From an uncultured Pelagibacteraceae bacterium (GTDB taxonomy: Bacteria > Pseudomonadota > Alphaproteobacteria > Pelagibacterales > Pelagibacteraceae): 64,000 nt of DNA. Below are positions 10,003 to 16,783 of this stretch, in pieces. The notes under the pieces were generated by a model that worked only from the letters and a program-made list of their open reading frames with translations, made no database searches and had not been told where the DNA came from. The stretch covers positions 62,001 through 126,000 of the forward strand of contig CACDZM010000002.1 of assembly GCA_902557215.1 (NCBI GenBank), written 5' to 3'. Each line of letters begins with the position of its first letter. Position 1 is the first letter of the stretch. A program made the position numbers and the translations under genes.

Positions 10003-10170
10003 ATGAGGTTAGATCAAATAATCCCAGTTATCTTTTTAATTGCAGTTTTGTTTCTTGTTCTTCCAGGCTTTATTGAGACCAATTCAAAATTAAAATTATT
10101 TCTCAAAAATTTACTCATTTGGTCTGTAATTGTTTCATCCATTGTGATAGTTACATATTTAATCTTTTGA
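10003..10170 (+). CDS. Small two-helix membrane protein of unknown function (55 residues)
   Basis: The ATG at 10003 opens a 55-residue frame ending TGA at 10168-10170. It begins MRLDQIIPVIFLIAVLFLVL and ends VIVTYLIF. Two hydrophobic segments (about 5-22 and 37-55) flank a short loop with a KLKLFLKN stretch, so the protein probably spans the inner membrane twice. It starts 3 bases after dnaJ and its stop overlaps the dapB start (TGATG), which is typical of translational coupling and argues that the frame is real. I recognise no family and suggest no function. It could be a SAR11 or alphaproteobacterial orphan. Confidence 0.6.
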   Translation: MRLDQIIPVIFLIAVLFLVLPGFIETNSKLKLFLKNLLIWSVIVSSIVIVTYLIF

Positions 10171-10946
10171 TGAAAAAAATAAATTTAGCAATTACTGGAT
10201 GTATGGGCCGAATGGGTAGTCAAATTATTAAATCAGCCAAAAAAGATCAGAACTTTAAAATAACTGCATTAACAGAAAACAAAAGGATTAATAGGAAAAT
10301 TAATGGTATCGCTATTGACTTAAATACTTATAAGACTTTTAAAAAAGTAGATTTAATCATAGATTTTACAGTTCCTAAATGCACATTTGAAATATTAAAG
10401 ATTGCCTTAAAATTAAAAAAAAGGGTTGTTATAGGAACTACTGGCTTTTCAAAAAAAGAGGAAAACTTAATAAGAAAATACTCAAAAAAAATTCCAATTT
10501 TAAAAGCTGGAAATATGAGTTTAGGGATAAATCTTTTAATGTATTTGACTGAAATTGCATCTGGTTCTTTGGGAAAAAAATTTTTAAGTAAAATTTTCGA
10601 AGTCCACCATAAGCATAAAAAAGATTTCCCATCTGGAACAGCATTAATGTTAGCCAAAGGAATAGCTACTGGTAAAAATAAAAACTTTCATAATATTATT
10701 GGAAGAAGATATCTTAATAAAAAAACTTTTCCTTATAGTAATAAAATAAACTTCAATTCTATCAGAAAAGGTGAAATTATTGGAGAACATGAAGTAAAAT
10801 TCTCAAGTGGTAAAGAAATAATCACTCTTAATCATGAAGCTTTTGACAGAACTTTATATTCAGAAGGGGCCTTATCAGCTGCAAGGTGGTTAATGACTAA
10901 AAAGCCAGGCCTTTATTCAATGAGAGATCTTATGAATTTCAAATAA
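10170..10946 (+). CDS. dapB: 4-hydroxy-tetrahydrodipicolinate reductase
   Basis: 258 residues from the ATG at 10170, which overlaps the stop of the small upstream gene. A longer frame from 10119 would bury that gene and adds no family sequence. DapB reduces 4-hydroxy-tetrahydrodipicolinate in lysine and diaminopimelate synthesis. The N-terminal dinucleotide motif is ITGCMGRMGSQI. The catalytic stretch VHHKHKKDFPSGTALML contains the conserved His-His, Lys and SGT. DFTVP and GTTGFS are also present. The gene overlaps the nth start by one base (TAATG). Confidence 0.95.
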   Translation: MKKINLAITGCMGRMGSQIIKSAKKDQNFKITALTENKRINRKINGIAIDLNTYKTFKKVDLIIDFTVPKCTFEILKIALKLKKRVVIGTTGFSKKEENLIRKYSKKIPILKAGNMSLGINLLMYLTEIASGSLGKKFLSKIFEVHHKHKKDFPSGTALMLAKGIATGKNKNFHNIIGRRYLNKKTFPYSNKINFNSIRKGEIIGEHEVKFSSGKEIITLNHEAFDRTLYSEGALSAARWLMTKKPGLYSMRDLMNFK

Positions 10947-11599
10947 TGAATGAAATACAGCGAGCTAAGACAATTCTTAAAATTTTAAATAAAACCTACC
11001 CAACAATTAAAGTTCCTTTAAAAAGTAGAAATGTTTTTACACTTCTCATTTCTGTTTTATTGTCAGCTCAATGCACTGATATCAATGTGAATAATGTTAC
11101 AAAAAATATTTACCCAAAATATCACCGACCTGAACATTTTGTAAGATTAGGGCGAAAAAAAATTGAGAGATTAATAAAAAAAATTGGTATCTTTAGAGTC
11201 AAAGCTAAAAGTATTTACAATCTCTCAAAAATACTAATTAATGAACATAGTGGAAAAGTGCCAAAAACATTCGAAGAATTAGAAAAGCTGCCCGGTGTAG
11301 GTCACAAAACTGCGAGTGTAGTAATGTCTCAGGGATTTGGTTTTCCTGCTTTTGCTATAGATACCCATATTCACCGACTTGCTCAGAGATGGGGCCTCAC
11401 AAATGGCAAAAGCGTTATTCAAACTGAAAAGGATTTAAAAAAATTATTTCCCAAAAAAAACTGGAATAAATTACATCTACAAATAATTTACTATGGAAGA
11501 GAATATTGCAAAGCTAGGGATTGTTATGGATTAACTTGTAAAATTTGCACTACTTGTTATCCTAACAGAAAAAAACCAGTCAAAACTTTGAAAGCTTAA
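10946..11599 (+). CDS. nth: Endonuclease III (DNA glycosylase/AP lyase)
   Basis: 217 residues. It removes oxidised pyrimidines in base excision repair. The helix-hairpin-helix LEKLPGVGHKTASVV contains the catalytic Lys121, and FAIDTHIHRLAQRWG contains the catalytic Asp139. The C-terminal iron-sulfur loop has Cys at 188, 193, 198, 201 and 204. E. coli spacing (C-x6-C-x2-C-x5-C) would put them at 188, 195, 198 and 204, so three align and one appears shifted by two residues. The gene is coupled to dapB (TAATG) and is followed after one base by the PfkB kinase. Confidence 0.94.
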   Translation: MNEIQRAKTILKILNKTYPTIKVPLKSRNVFTLLISVLLSAQCTDINVNNVTKNIYPKYHRPEHFVRLGRKKIERLIKKIGIFRVKAKSIYNLSKILINEHSGKVPKTFEELEKLPGVGHKTASVVMSQGFGFPAFAIDTHIHRLAQRWGLTNGKSVIQTEKDLKKLFPKKNWNKLHLQIIYYGREYCKARDCYGLTCKICTTCYPNRKKPVKTLKA

Positions 11600-11600
11600 T

Positions 11601-12530
11601 ATGAAAATTTTAGGTATTGGAAATGCTATAGTTGACGTTATTTGTAAAGTAGAAGAAAGCTTTTTAGATCAAAACAATTTAGCTAAAAGTAACATGAAGT
11701 TAATATTTGATCAAAATGAGTTCAAAAAATTATTATCGAGTCTAAAAATTGAAAAGACTATCTCGGGTGGTTCGGTCGCCAACTCAATAGTTGGGTTGTC
11801 TCAACTTAAAAATGAAGTTGGTTTTTTAGGAAAGATATCTGATGATGATCTTGGAGAAAAATACGAGATAGGACTTAAAAGTGAAAATGTAAATTATATC
11901 TATTCTAAAAAAAAAGAGGATTTACCTACTGGCACCTGTTTAATTTTAGTTACACCAGACTCAGAAAGAACAATGTGTACTTTTCTTGGAACTGCAGGAA
12001 AAATCAACGAGAATGATGTAAATGTTGATGCAATCAAAAAAAGTGAAATGATATTTTTAGAAGGATATCTATGGGATGAGGGCGAGCCAAAGAAAGCATT
12101 TGATAAAGCAATTAATAATGCAAATAAAGTTGCTATGTCCCTATCTGACAAATTTTGTGTGGATAGACATAAGTCTCATTTTTTAGATTTAGTAAAAAAT
12201 AAATTAGATATAGTTTTTGCAAATGAAGAGGAAATTATGTCTTTAATAGATACAAATAATTTTGAGGAAGTTATAAATTTTGCAAAAGAAGTAAATAAAT
12301 TAATAATAGTAACTAGGGGAGAAAAGGGAGCTGTTTCAATTAAAGGAAGTAGCGTAATTGAATCTGGAATAAAAAAAAATTTAAATATAGTCGATTTAAC
12401 TGGTGCCGGAGATCTATTCGCTAGTGGCTATCTTCATGGTTATCTAAATAATTTTTCACAAAGAGATTGCTTGGAAAAAGGCACAGAGTTATCATCAAGA
12501 GTGATTCAGCAAGTAGGAGCAAGACTTTAA
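11601..12530 (+). CDS. PfkB-family carbohydrate kinase, adenosine-kinase-like
   Basis: 309 residues. PfkB signatures are GGSVANSIVGLSQL (substrate-binding Gly-Gly) near residue 55 and the C-terminal DLTGAGDLFASGYLHG with the catalytic Asp of the GAGD motif. LILVTPDSERTMCTFLG is typical of the alphaproteobacterial branch annotated as adenosine kinase. The substrate could equally be another nucleoside or a sugar, so only the kinase family is secure. It closes the dapB-nth-kinase run. Its stop codon overlaps the end of the convergent ArfA-like gene by four bases. Confidence 0.85.
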   Translation: MKILGIGNAIVDVICKVEESFLDQNNLAKSNMKLIFDQNEFKKLLSSLKIEKTISGGSVANSIVGLSQLKNEVGFLGKISDDDLGEKYEIGLKSENVNYIYSKKKEDLPTGTCLILVTPDSERTMCTFLGTAGKINENDVNVDAIKKSEMIFLEGYLWDEGEPKKAFDKAINNANKVAMSLSDKFCVDRHKSHFLDLVKNKLDIVFANEEEIMSLIDTNNFEEVINFAKEVNKLIIVTRGEKGAVSIKGSSVIESGIKKNLNIVDLTGAGDLFASGYLHGYLNNFSQRDCLEKGTELSSRVIQQVGARL

Positions 12531-12631
12531 TTTTTTTTTCTTTTAAAGCTTCCTTTGCCTTTTTTGGGTTTAATGATCCTTGGTTTATAACGTCTATTCG
12601 AAAGAGTTTTTGCTATTGGGTTTTTTTTCAA
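12527..12631 (-). CDS. arfA: ArfA-like alternative ribosome-rescue mini-protein (34 residues)
   Basis: Reading the minus strand from TTG at 12631 gives 34 residues ending TAA at 12529-12527. The sequence is KKNPIAKTLSNRRYK followed by PRIIKPKKGKGSFKRKKN. It aligns without gaps to the region of E. coli ArfA around NAIEALLHDPLFRQRV and NKKGKGSYMRKGK. The KKGKGS-aromatic-x-R core is identical. ArfA recruits release factor 2 to ribosomes stalled on mRNAs without a stop codon. The TTG overlaps the stop of the winged-helix gene (TTGA), preceded by AGGA four bases upstream, so translation is probably coupled. The frame has a stop just upstream, so no longer start exists. The N-terminal residues of E. 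coli ArfA before the Asn-Ala stretch are mostly missing. Confidence 0.72.
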   Translation of the reverse strand: MKKNPIAKTLSNRRYKPRIIKPKKGKGSFKRKKN

Positions 12632-13188
12632 TTTATCCTGTATCCTTTTTGCGAATTTTTAATAAATTCATCATCCCCAAATTTATCTTTCATTTTTTTT
12701 CTTAATCTATAAATGTGAGTTTCTACAGTATGAGTCTCTAAATTTGAAGTGTAGCCCCAAACATTGTTTTGAAGTTCTTTAATTGTTACATAATCTTTTG
12801 ATTTGATAAAAATTATTGTTTCGACCTCTTTTTCTGTCAAACTTAGACTTAAATTATTTAAAATTATTTTTCTAGAGTTTAGGTCAAGTTTATATTTACT
12901 AATTTTTACATCTGATTTTTTGATAAAACTTGTCTTTAAAAAATTTATATTTATTATCTGTATTAGTTTGTCTAATTTAATAGGCAAATTTTCTAAAACA
13001 AAATTATTCTTTAGGTCTGTATATTTTACTGAGCTAACAATTAAATAATTTTCAAATTTATCTAAATCTAATTCTTGGAATTTCTTTTTATCGACGTATA
13101 AAATTTGAAAATTTAGATGTTCATAAATTTCACTTAATATTTTATATAAAATTTGATATTCATAAATTATTAAAGTTTTTGAAATCAT
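12628..13188 (-). CDS. Winged-helix (OmpR-type) transcriptional regulator with degenerate receiver-like N-terminus
   Basis: 186 residues. The C-terminal ~90 residues are an OmpR/PhoB DNA-binding winged helix: LSLTEKEVETIIFIKSK, then VTIKELQNNVWGYTSNLE, then THTVETHIYRLRKKM and SQKGYRIN, all in the expected order. The N-terminal ~85 residues are about the size of a truncated receiver but lack the acidic pair and the phospho-accepting Asp (the expected region reads ENYLIVSS). It is therefore probably not phosphorylated. Its start is head to head with the L,D-transpeptidase, so it may regulate that gene. The downstream ArfA-like gene is coupled to its stop. Confidence 0.85.
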   Translation of the reverse strand: MISKTLIIYEYQILYKILSEIYEHLNFQILYVDKKKFQELDLDKFENYLIVSSVKYTDLKNNFVLENLPIKLDKLIQIININFLKTSFIKKSDVKISKYKLDLNSRKIILNNLSLSLTEKEVETIIFIKSKDYVTIKELQNNVWGYTSNLETHTVETHIYRLRKKMKDKFGDDEFIKNSQKGYRIN

Positions 13189-13199
13189 TATTTAAAAAT

Positions 13200-13691
13200 A
13201 TGCGAATTATATTAAAAAATAAAGAAACTCTTATATATGATGATTTTAGATTTAAATGTTGTGTTGGCAAAAATGGTACTACATCTCACAAAATTGAGGG
13301 TGATAAGAAAACTCCAAGAGGTATTTTTTCATTAGGACCGGTTTTTTATCGGGAGGATAGAATTAAAAATATTGTCACAAAATTACGAAAAAGAAAAATT
13401 AATAAATTAATGGGGTGGTGCGATGATATAGAAAGTAAAAATTACAATAAATTAATAAAAGTAAATAATAAAATTAGACATGAAAAATTGTTTCAAAAAA
13501 CAAAAAACTATGATGTTTTAATACCAATCGAATACAACACTAAGAAACCCAAAAAAAATAAAGGCAGTGCAATATTCATTCATTTAACAAAAAACTATAG
13601 AAAAACTTTAGGTTGTGTAGCTTTGAAAAAAAAGGATTTATTAATTTTATTAAAATTAATTAACACAAAAACAAAAATTCAAATTCTTTAA
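13200..13691 (+). CDS. L,D-transpeptidase (YkuD) family protein
   Basis: 163 residues from the ATG at 13200. A start at 13179 is possible but overlaps the divergent regulator's start codon and adds only MKSLFKN. The YkuD catalytic region is present: His128 in AIFIHLTKNY and Cys139 in TLGCVAL, with the nucleophile in the usual GC[IV] context. TPRGIFSLG (about 38-46) matches the conserved KTPxGxF motif. The Arg that usually follows GC-I/V is Ala here. Family members cross-link peptidoglycan through 3-3 bonds or attach proteins to it. No signal peptide is visible, so export is unclear. It overlaps the convergent YggS gene by four bases. Confidence 0.85.
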   Translation: MRIILKNKETLIYDDFRFKCCVGKNGTTSHKIEGDKKTPRGIFSLGPVFYREDRIKNIVTKLRKRKINKLMGWCDDIESKNYNKLIKVNNKIRHEKLFQKTKNYDVLIPIEYNTKKPKKNKGSAIFIHLTKNYRKTLGCVALKKKDLLILLKLINTKTKIQIL

Positions 13692-14341
13692 GATCGTGCT
13701 CCAAAAATTTTAGAACCAATTCTTACATAAGTAGCGCCATGAGAGACAGCTTCCAAATAATCTGATGACATACCCATACTTAATTGATTTAGGCCAATAG
13801 ATTTACTTAAATCTCTCATCGATTTAAAATATTCATTTTTTTCTCCTTCAATGGGTGGAATACACATTAAACCAACTATATCTAAACTAAGATCATTAGT
13901 GCATTTTTTATAAAAACTCATAACTTCATTTTTATGAATACCACTTTTTTGATTTTCATTGCCAATATTTACTTGAATGAAAATTTTTAATTTTTTATCA
14001 ATTTTTTTTTGCTCTAAGGAGATTTTTTGAGCTAATTTTAAATTGTCTAAAGAATGTATATAGTCAAATAATGGGACTACAAATTTAACTTTATTGGTTT
14101 GAAGTTTACCAATCATATGAAGCTTTATGTCCTTAACCTCTTTTTTGAGCTCAGTCCATTTCTGTATAGCTTCTTGAACTTTATTTTCACCATAATGTAA
14201 ATGACCATGATCGATCAACGGTTTAATTTCACTGATCGGAAAGGTTTTAGTAACTGCAATTATATTGATTTTCAAATCTTGACTAGATCCAGACTTGAGT
14301 TCATTTTCTATAGACACTAAATTAGAGATAGTTTTATGCAA
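13688..14341 (-). CDS. YggS/PROSC-family pyridoxal-phosphate homeostasis protein
   Basis: 217 residues. A single-domain PLP-binding TIM barrel of the alanine-racemase N-terminal type. Motifs: IIAVTKTFPISEI with the PLP-binding Lys, HYGENKVQEAIQKW, LHMIGKLQTNKV, GLMCIPP, and LSMGMSSDYLEAVSHGATYVRIG in two runs near the end. In other bacteria these proteins buffer PLP and have no known enzymatic activity. The start appears to be TTG at 14341-14339, since no in-frame ATG precedes the conserved Lys. That start overlaps, head to head, the ATG of the ThiE-like gene at 14336. Confidence 0.93.
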   Translation of the reverse strand: MHKTISNLVSIENELKSGSSQDLKINIIAVTKTFPISEIKPLIDHGHLHYGENKVQEAIQKWTELKKEVKDIKLHMIGKLQTNKVKFVVPLFDYIHSLDNLKLAQKISLEQKKIDKKLKIFIQVNIGNENQKSGIHKNEVMSFYKKCTNDLSLDIVGLMCIPPIEGEKNEYFKSMRDLSKSIGLNQLSMGMSSDYLEAVSHGATYVRIGSKIFGARS

Positions 14342-14911
14342 AAAAAAGATCCGTATATTTTTTATTTTATAGATAAATATAACATAGATGAATTAACAAA
14401 TTTAGAAAAAAATATAGATCTAATATTTCGAAACTATAATAAAAAATTAAAAATAGACGAAATAAAGACTATTCATAAATTCTGTAAAATTGATAACAGA
14501 AATTTATATTTGTCTAATAATATTAAATTAGCACTAAGACTAGGTCTTAGTGGTGTATATATACCCTCTTTTAATAAAAGTATTAATTATGCCTCCAAAT
14601 ATTCATTACCAAATAATTTTGAGATAATTGGTTCAGCTCATAACATAAAAGAAATTAGAATAAAGCAATTGCAAAAATGCTCGAAAACTTTTTTATCACC
14701 AATATTTAAATCAAAAAAAAATCAAAAATTTCTTTCAACATTAAAATTTAATCTTATGACTATTTCTAAAAATATCGATTTTATAGCCTTAGGTGGAATT
14801 AATAAAAATAATTATAAAAAACTTAGGCTTACTAAAATTGTTGGATTTGCAGGAATATCCTGGATAAAAAAAAACGGCCTAAGAGAACTTAGGCCGTTTT
14901 TAAAAATTTAA
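14336..14911 (+). CDS. Thiamine-phosphate synthase-like protein (ThiE/TenI family)
   Basis: 191 residues. The family is suggested by the barrel order RNLYLSNNIKLALRLGLSGV, then GVYIPS (usually GVHLGQ in ThiE), then EIIGSAHNIKEIRIK, then FLSPIFKSK, then FIALGGINKNNYKKL and a final VGFAGISWI. ThiE joins hydroxymethylpyrimidine pyrophosphate to thiazole phosphate; TenI relatives do not. The usual pyrophosphate-binding and Mg residues are not clearly conserved (no HLGQ-D), so the reaction is uncertain. The last ~10 codons overlap a strong bidirectional terminator. Its start overlaps that of yggS, so its promoter must lie inside yggS. Confidence 0.72.
   Translation: MQKKDPYIFYFIDKYNIDELTNLEKNIDLIFRNYNKKLKIDEIKTIHKFCKIDNRNLYLSNNIKLALRLGLSGVYIPSFNKSINYASKYSLPNNFEIIGSAHNIKEIRIKQLQKCSKTFLSPIFKSKKNQKFLSTLKFNLMTISKNIDFIALGGINKNNYKKLRLTKIVGFAGISWIKKNGLRELRPFLKI
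14871..14901. terminator. Bidirectional rho-independent terminator between the ThiE-like gene and the porin
   Basis: A perfect 13-base-pair stem: 14871-14883 (AAAACGGCCTAAG) pairs with 14888-14900 around the loop AGAA, with A-runs upstream and T-runs downstream. It can work in both directions and sits between convergent genes. It lies inside the coding sequence of the ThiE-like gene, which ends at 14911. Confidence 0.9.
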
Positions 14912-14923
14912 ACTAAACTAAAC

Positions 14924-16003
14924 TTAGAATGATAATCCTAAAGCGATTTCATTCTTAGTTATAGTAGCTGCATCTTCATCAAAGTTAGGGTTGGTAATCT
15001 CTGTTGTGTATGCTTTAATTGACATAGCACCCATTGAATACGCTGCCTGTAATGACTCATGCTTCTCATCTACACCAGCAAGCTCATTTGTTGTGTCTGC
15101 AACATTTGTTTGCGGGTCGTGAGTAGCTGTCATTTCTGAGTAAGATACTGACAAGTCATCATTTACGTTAAACGCAATTGAGAACATATCACCATCAAAG
15201 ATACCAGAAGTTGAACCAACAGTTTTAGCAGATGTTGTTACAATAGCTTCAGATGTGTTATTTAAACCTGAACCAATGTAGAACTCAGAGTAACCAAGTG
15301 ATACTGGACCTGCATTGTATTTTACATTCCAAGAACCACTGAACTCATCTTCAACTGTTGTTAAAGCAGTTCTGTTTTTGTTTTCTCTTTCAGAAACAAA
15401 AGCACCGATTGATAATGCATCGTAAGCTACAGTTAAACCTAGACCATAAGCATTGCCCCAAGTATGACTTGTAGCTACACCTGAACCATCGTTAGGTGAG
15501 TCACTTCCACCTTGGAAAGAATAATCAAGACCACCTGTGATAGTAGCACCCATCATTTCCATTGCTGGGAAAATGTATGTTATACCGTTACCATCAGCGA
15601 CTGAACCAACGTAGTTAGCTGCACCTTGTCCACCAGCATCAGAATTTTCTTCGTATGCAGTTGGGATAGCTTCATCGTATGCACCGTTAATATTAGTTCC
15701 ACCACCAGAACCTACACCAATTGAACCTAAAGATCCCATATTGATTACAGTTGCTGTTGATGATACCGACATGTCATCTTTCAAGTTTGTGAAAAGACTA
15801 AATGTGAAACCATTGTCTAATTCACCACTTCCAGAGAACTTAACGTCCTTATCATGCCCTAAAGATTGTGCATGACTAGTGCCACTGTAGGTTACGTATG
15901 TTACATTCGCAGAACCTGACACTGACATTTCTCCTGCGTTAGCCGTTACTGCTGCAAGCGAACCTGCTAGTGCTGTAAGACCAACTTTTTTTAATTTAAT
16001 CAT
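14924..16003 (-). CDS. Alphaproteobacterial outer-membrane porin
   Basis: 359 residues. A classical signal peptide (MIKLKKVGLTALAGSLAAV then TANAGE) precedes a Gly/Ser/Asn/Thr-rich sequence of alternating polar and hydrophobic residues, starting MSVSGSANVTYVTYSG and ending NEIALGLSF with a terminal Phe. This is typical of beta-barrel porins of the Gram-negative porin superfamily. An AGGAGA ribosome-binding site sits at 16009-16014 complement, one of the best in the window. The coding DNA is clearly richer in G and C than its neighbours, as expected for an abundant protein. The gene has its own 181-base leader region and a strong terminator, so it is monocistronic. The transported solute cannot be read from the sequence. 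Confidence 0.88.
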   Translation of the reverse strand: MIKLKKVGLTALAGSLAAVTANAGEMSVSGSANVTYVTYSGTSHAQSLGHDKDVKFSGSGELDNGFTFSLFTNLKDDMSVSSTATVINMGSLGSIGVGSGGGTNINGAYDEAIPTAYEENSDAGGQGAANYVGSVADGNGITYIFPAMEMMGATITGGLDYSFQGGSDSPNDGSGVATSHTWGNAYGLGLTVAYDALSIGAFVSERENKNRTALTTVEDEFSGSWNVKYNAGPVSLGYSEFYIGSGLNNTSEAIVTTSAKTVGSTSGIFDGDMFSIAFNVNDDLSVSYSEMTATHDPQTNVADTTNELAGVDEKHESLQAAYSMGAMSIKAYTTEITNPNFDEDAATITKNEIALGLSF

Positions 16004-16020
16004 ATTAATCTCCTATCGTT

Positions 16021-16032
16021 ATTCATATGAAT
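16021..16032. repeat. 12-bp perfect palindrome in the porin leader
   Basis: ATTCATATGAAT, located 18 bases upstream of the porin start codon and just 5' of its ribosome-binding site. It could be an operator or an RNA hairpin element. It is short enough to be chance in AT-rich DNA. The rest of the 16004-16184 region holds A/T tracts and no recognisable gene. Confidence 0.3.
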
Positions 16033-16184
16033 GTTAGCCTTTTACCAATGTTTACTGATGAAATTAAAAAAAATCCCTGATTTACAGTCTTTTTTTTTCG
16101 TGTGTGATATTTTTACAACAAAAAAATGTATATTTTTATTGATATTTTGGAATTCTAGTGGTTTTAAATCAATCCTATAACAAA

Positions 16185-16763
16185 ATGTATAATTTCACAA
16201 AATTCATTTCAGTTTTATTGGCTCTTATCTTTTTAAGCGGCTGTGGAAATAATATTTTCAAAAGGTCAGATGTCAAAGATAACCCTGTCAACGTTAAGGA
16301 TAGAGTTAGAAAAAATATTGAGGAAGGAAAGGGGGTTCGCTTCAATTTAGGAAAAAAAAGAGGTGGAGTATTTGATTTTGCCTCTGCTAATGAGTTATGG
16401 AGAGCTTCAGTTGAAACTCTTGATTTTGTTCCTTTAGTAAATGCTAGTTACTCAGGAGGAATAATAATAACTGACTGGTTTAATGGTGGAAAAGAAAATA
16501 ATAGAGATTTGAAAATTACTGTCAGATTTTTATCCAATGAAATAAGGTCTGATGCTCTTAAAATAATTGTCCATGAAAGAATTTGTAGTAATAATAATTG
16601 TGTCACAAACTTAATAGACTCTAAGATTTCTGGTGAAATTCAATTGGCAATATTGAAAAGAGCAACTTTAATGGAAAAGAAATCTATTGAAAAACTTGTT
16701 AAAGAAAGACGAAAAAAAGATCCTCGTGGTGGGGATAAAGCTATCCCCCAAGATCAGAGATAA
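16185..16763 (+). CDS. DUF3576 family lipoprotein
   Basis: 192 residues from the ATG at 16185. A start at 16158 would put nine polar residues in front of the signal peptide, so I prefer the later ATG (MYNFTKFISVLLALIFLSGC). The LSGC lipobox predicts a lipid-modified Cys. ELWRASVETLDFVPLVNAS and GGIIITDWF followed by DLKITVRFLSNEIRSDAL are the conserved core of DUF3576, a family found upstream of leuS in alphaproteobacteria, as here. Its function is unknown. Location next to leuS and lptE suggests an envelope role, which is inference. Confidence 0.88.
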   Translation: MYNFTKFISVLLALIFLSGCGNNIFKRSDVKDNPVNVKDRVRKNIEEGKGVRFNLGKKRGGVFDFASANELWRASVETLDFVPLVNASYSGGIIITDWFNGGKENNRDLKITVRFLSNEIRSDALKIIVHERICSNNNCVTNLIDSKISGEIQLAILKRATLMEKKSIEKLVKERRKKDPRGGDKAIPQDQR

Positions 16764-16783
16764 CGTAAAATCTATGGTGTTTT

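Noticed and set aside
10119..10169. A dapB start at 10119
   Set aside because: It overlaps the 55-residue membrane-protein frame and adds 17 residues without family similarity. The ATG at 10170 is coupled to the upstream stop and gives the normal DapB N-terminus.
12540..12565. A hairpin inside the ArfA-like frame comparable to the E. coli arfA terminator
   Set aside because: Only a four-base stem (AAAG/CTTT) can be formed, with no G:C-rich core. It would not be a strong RNase III or terminator signal.
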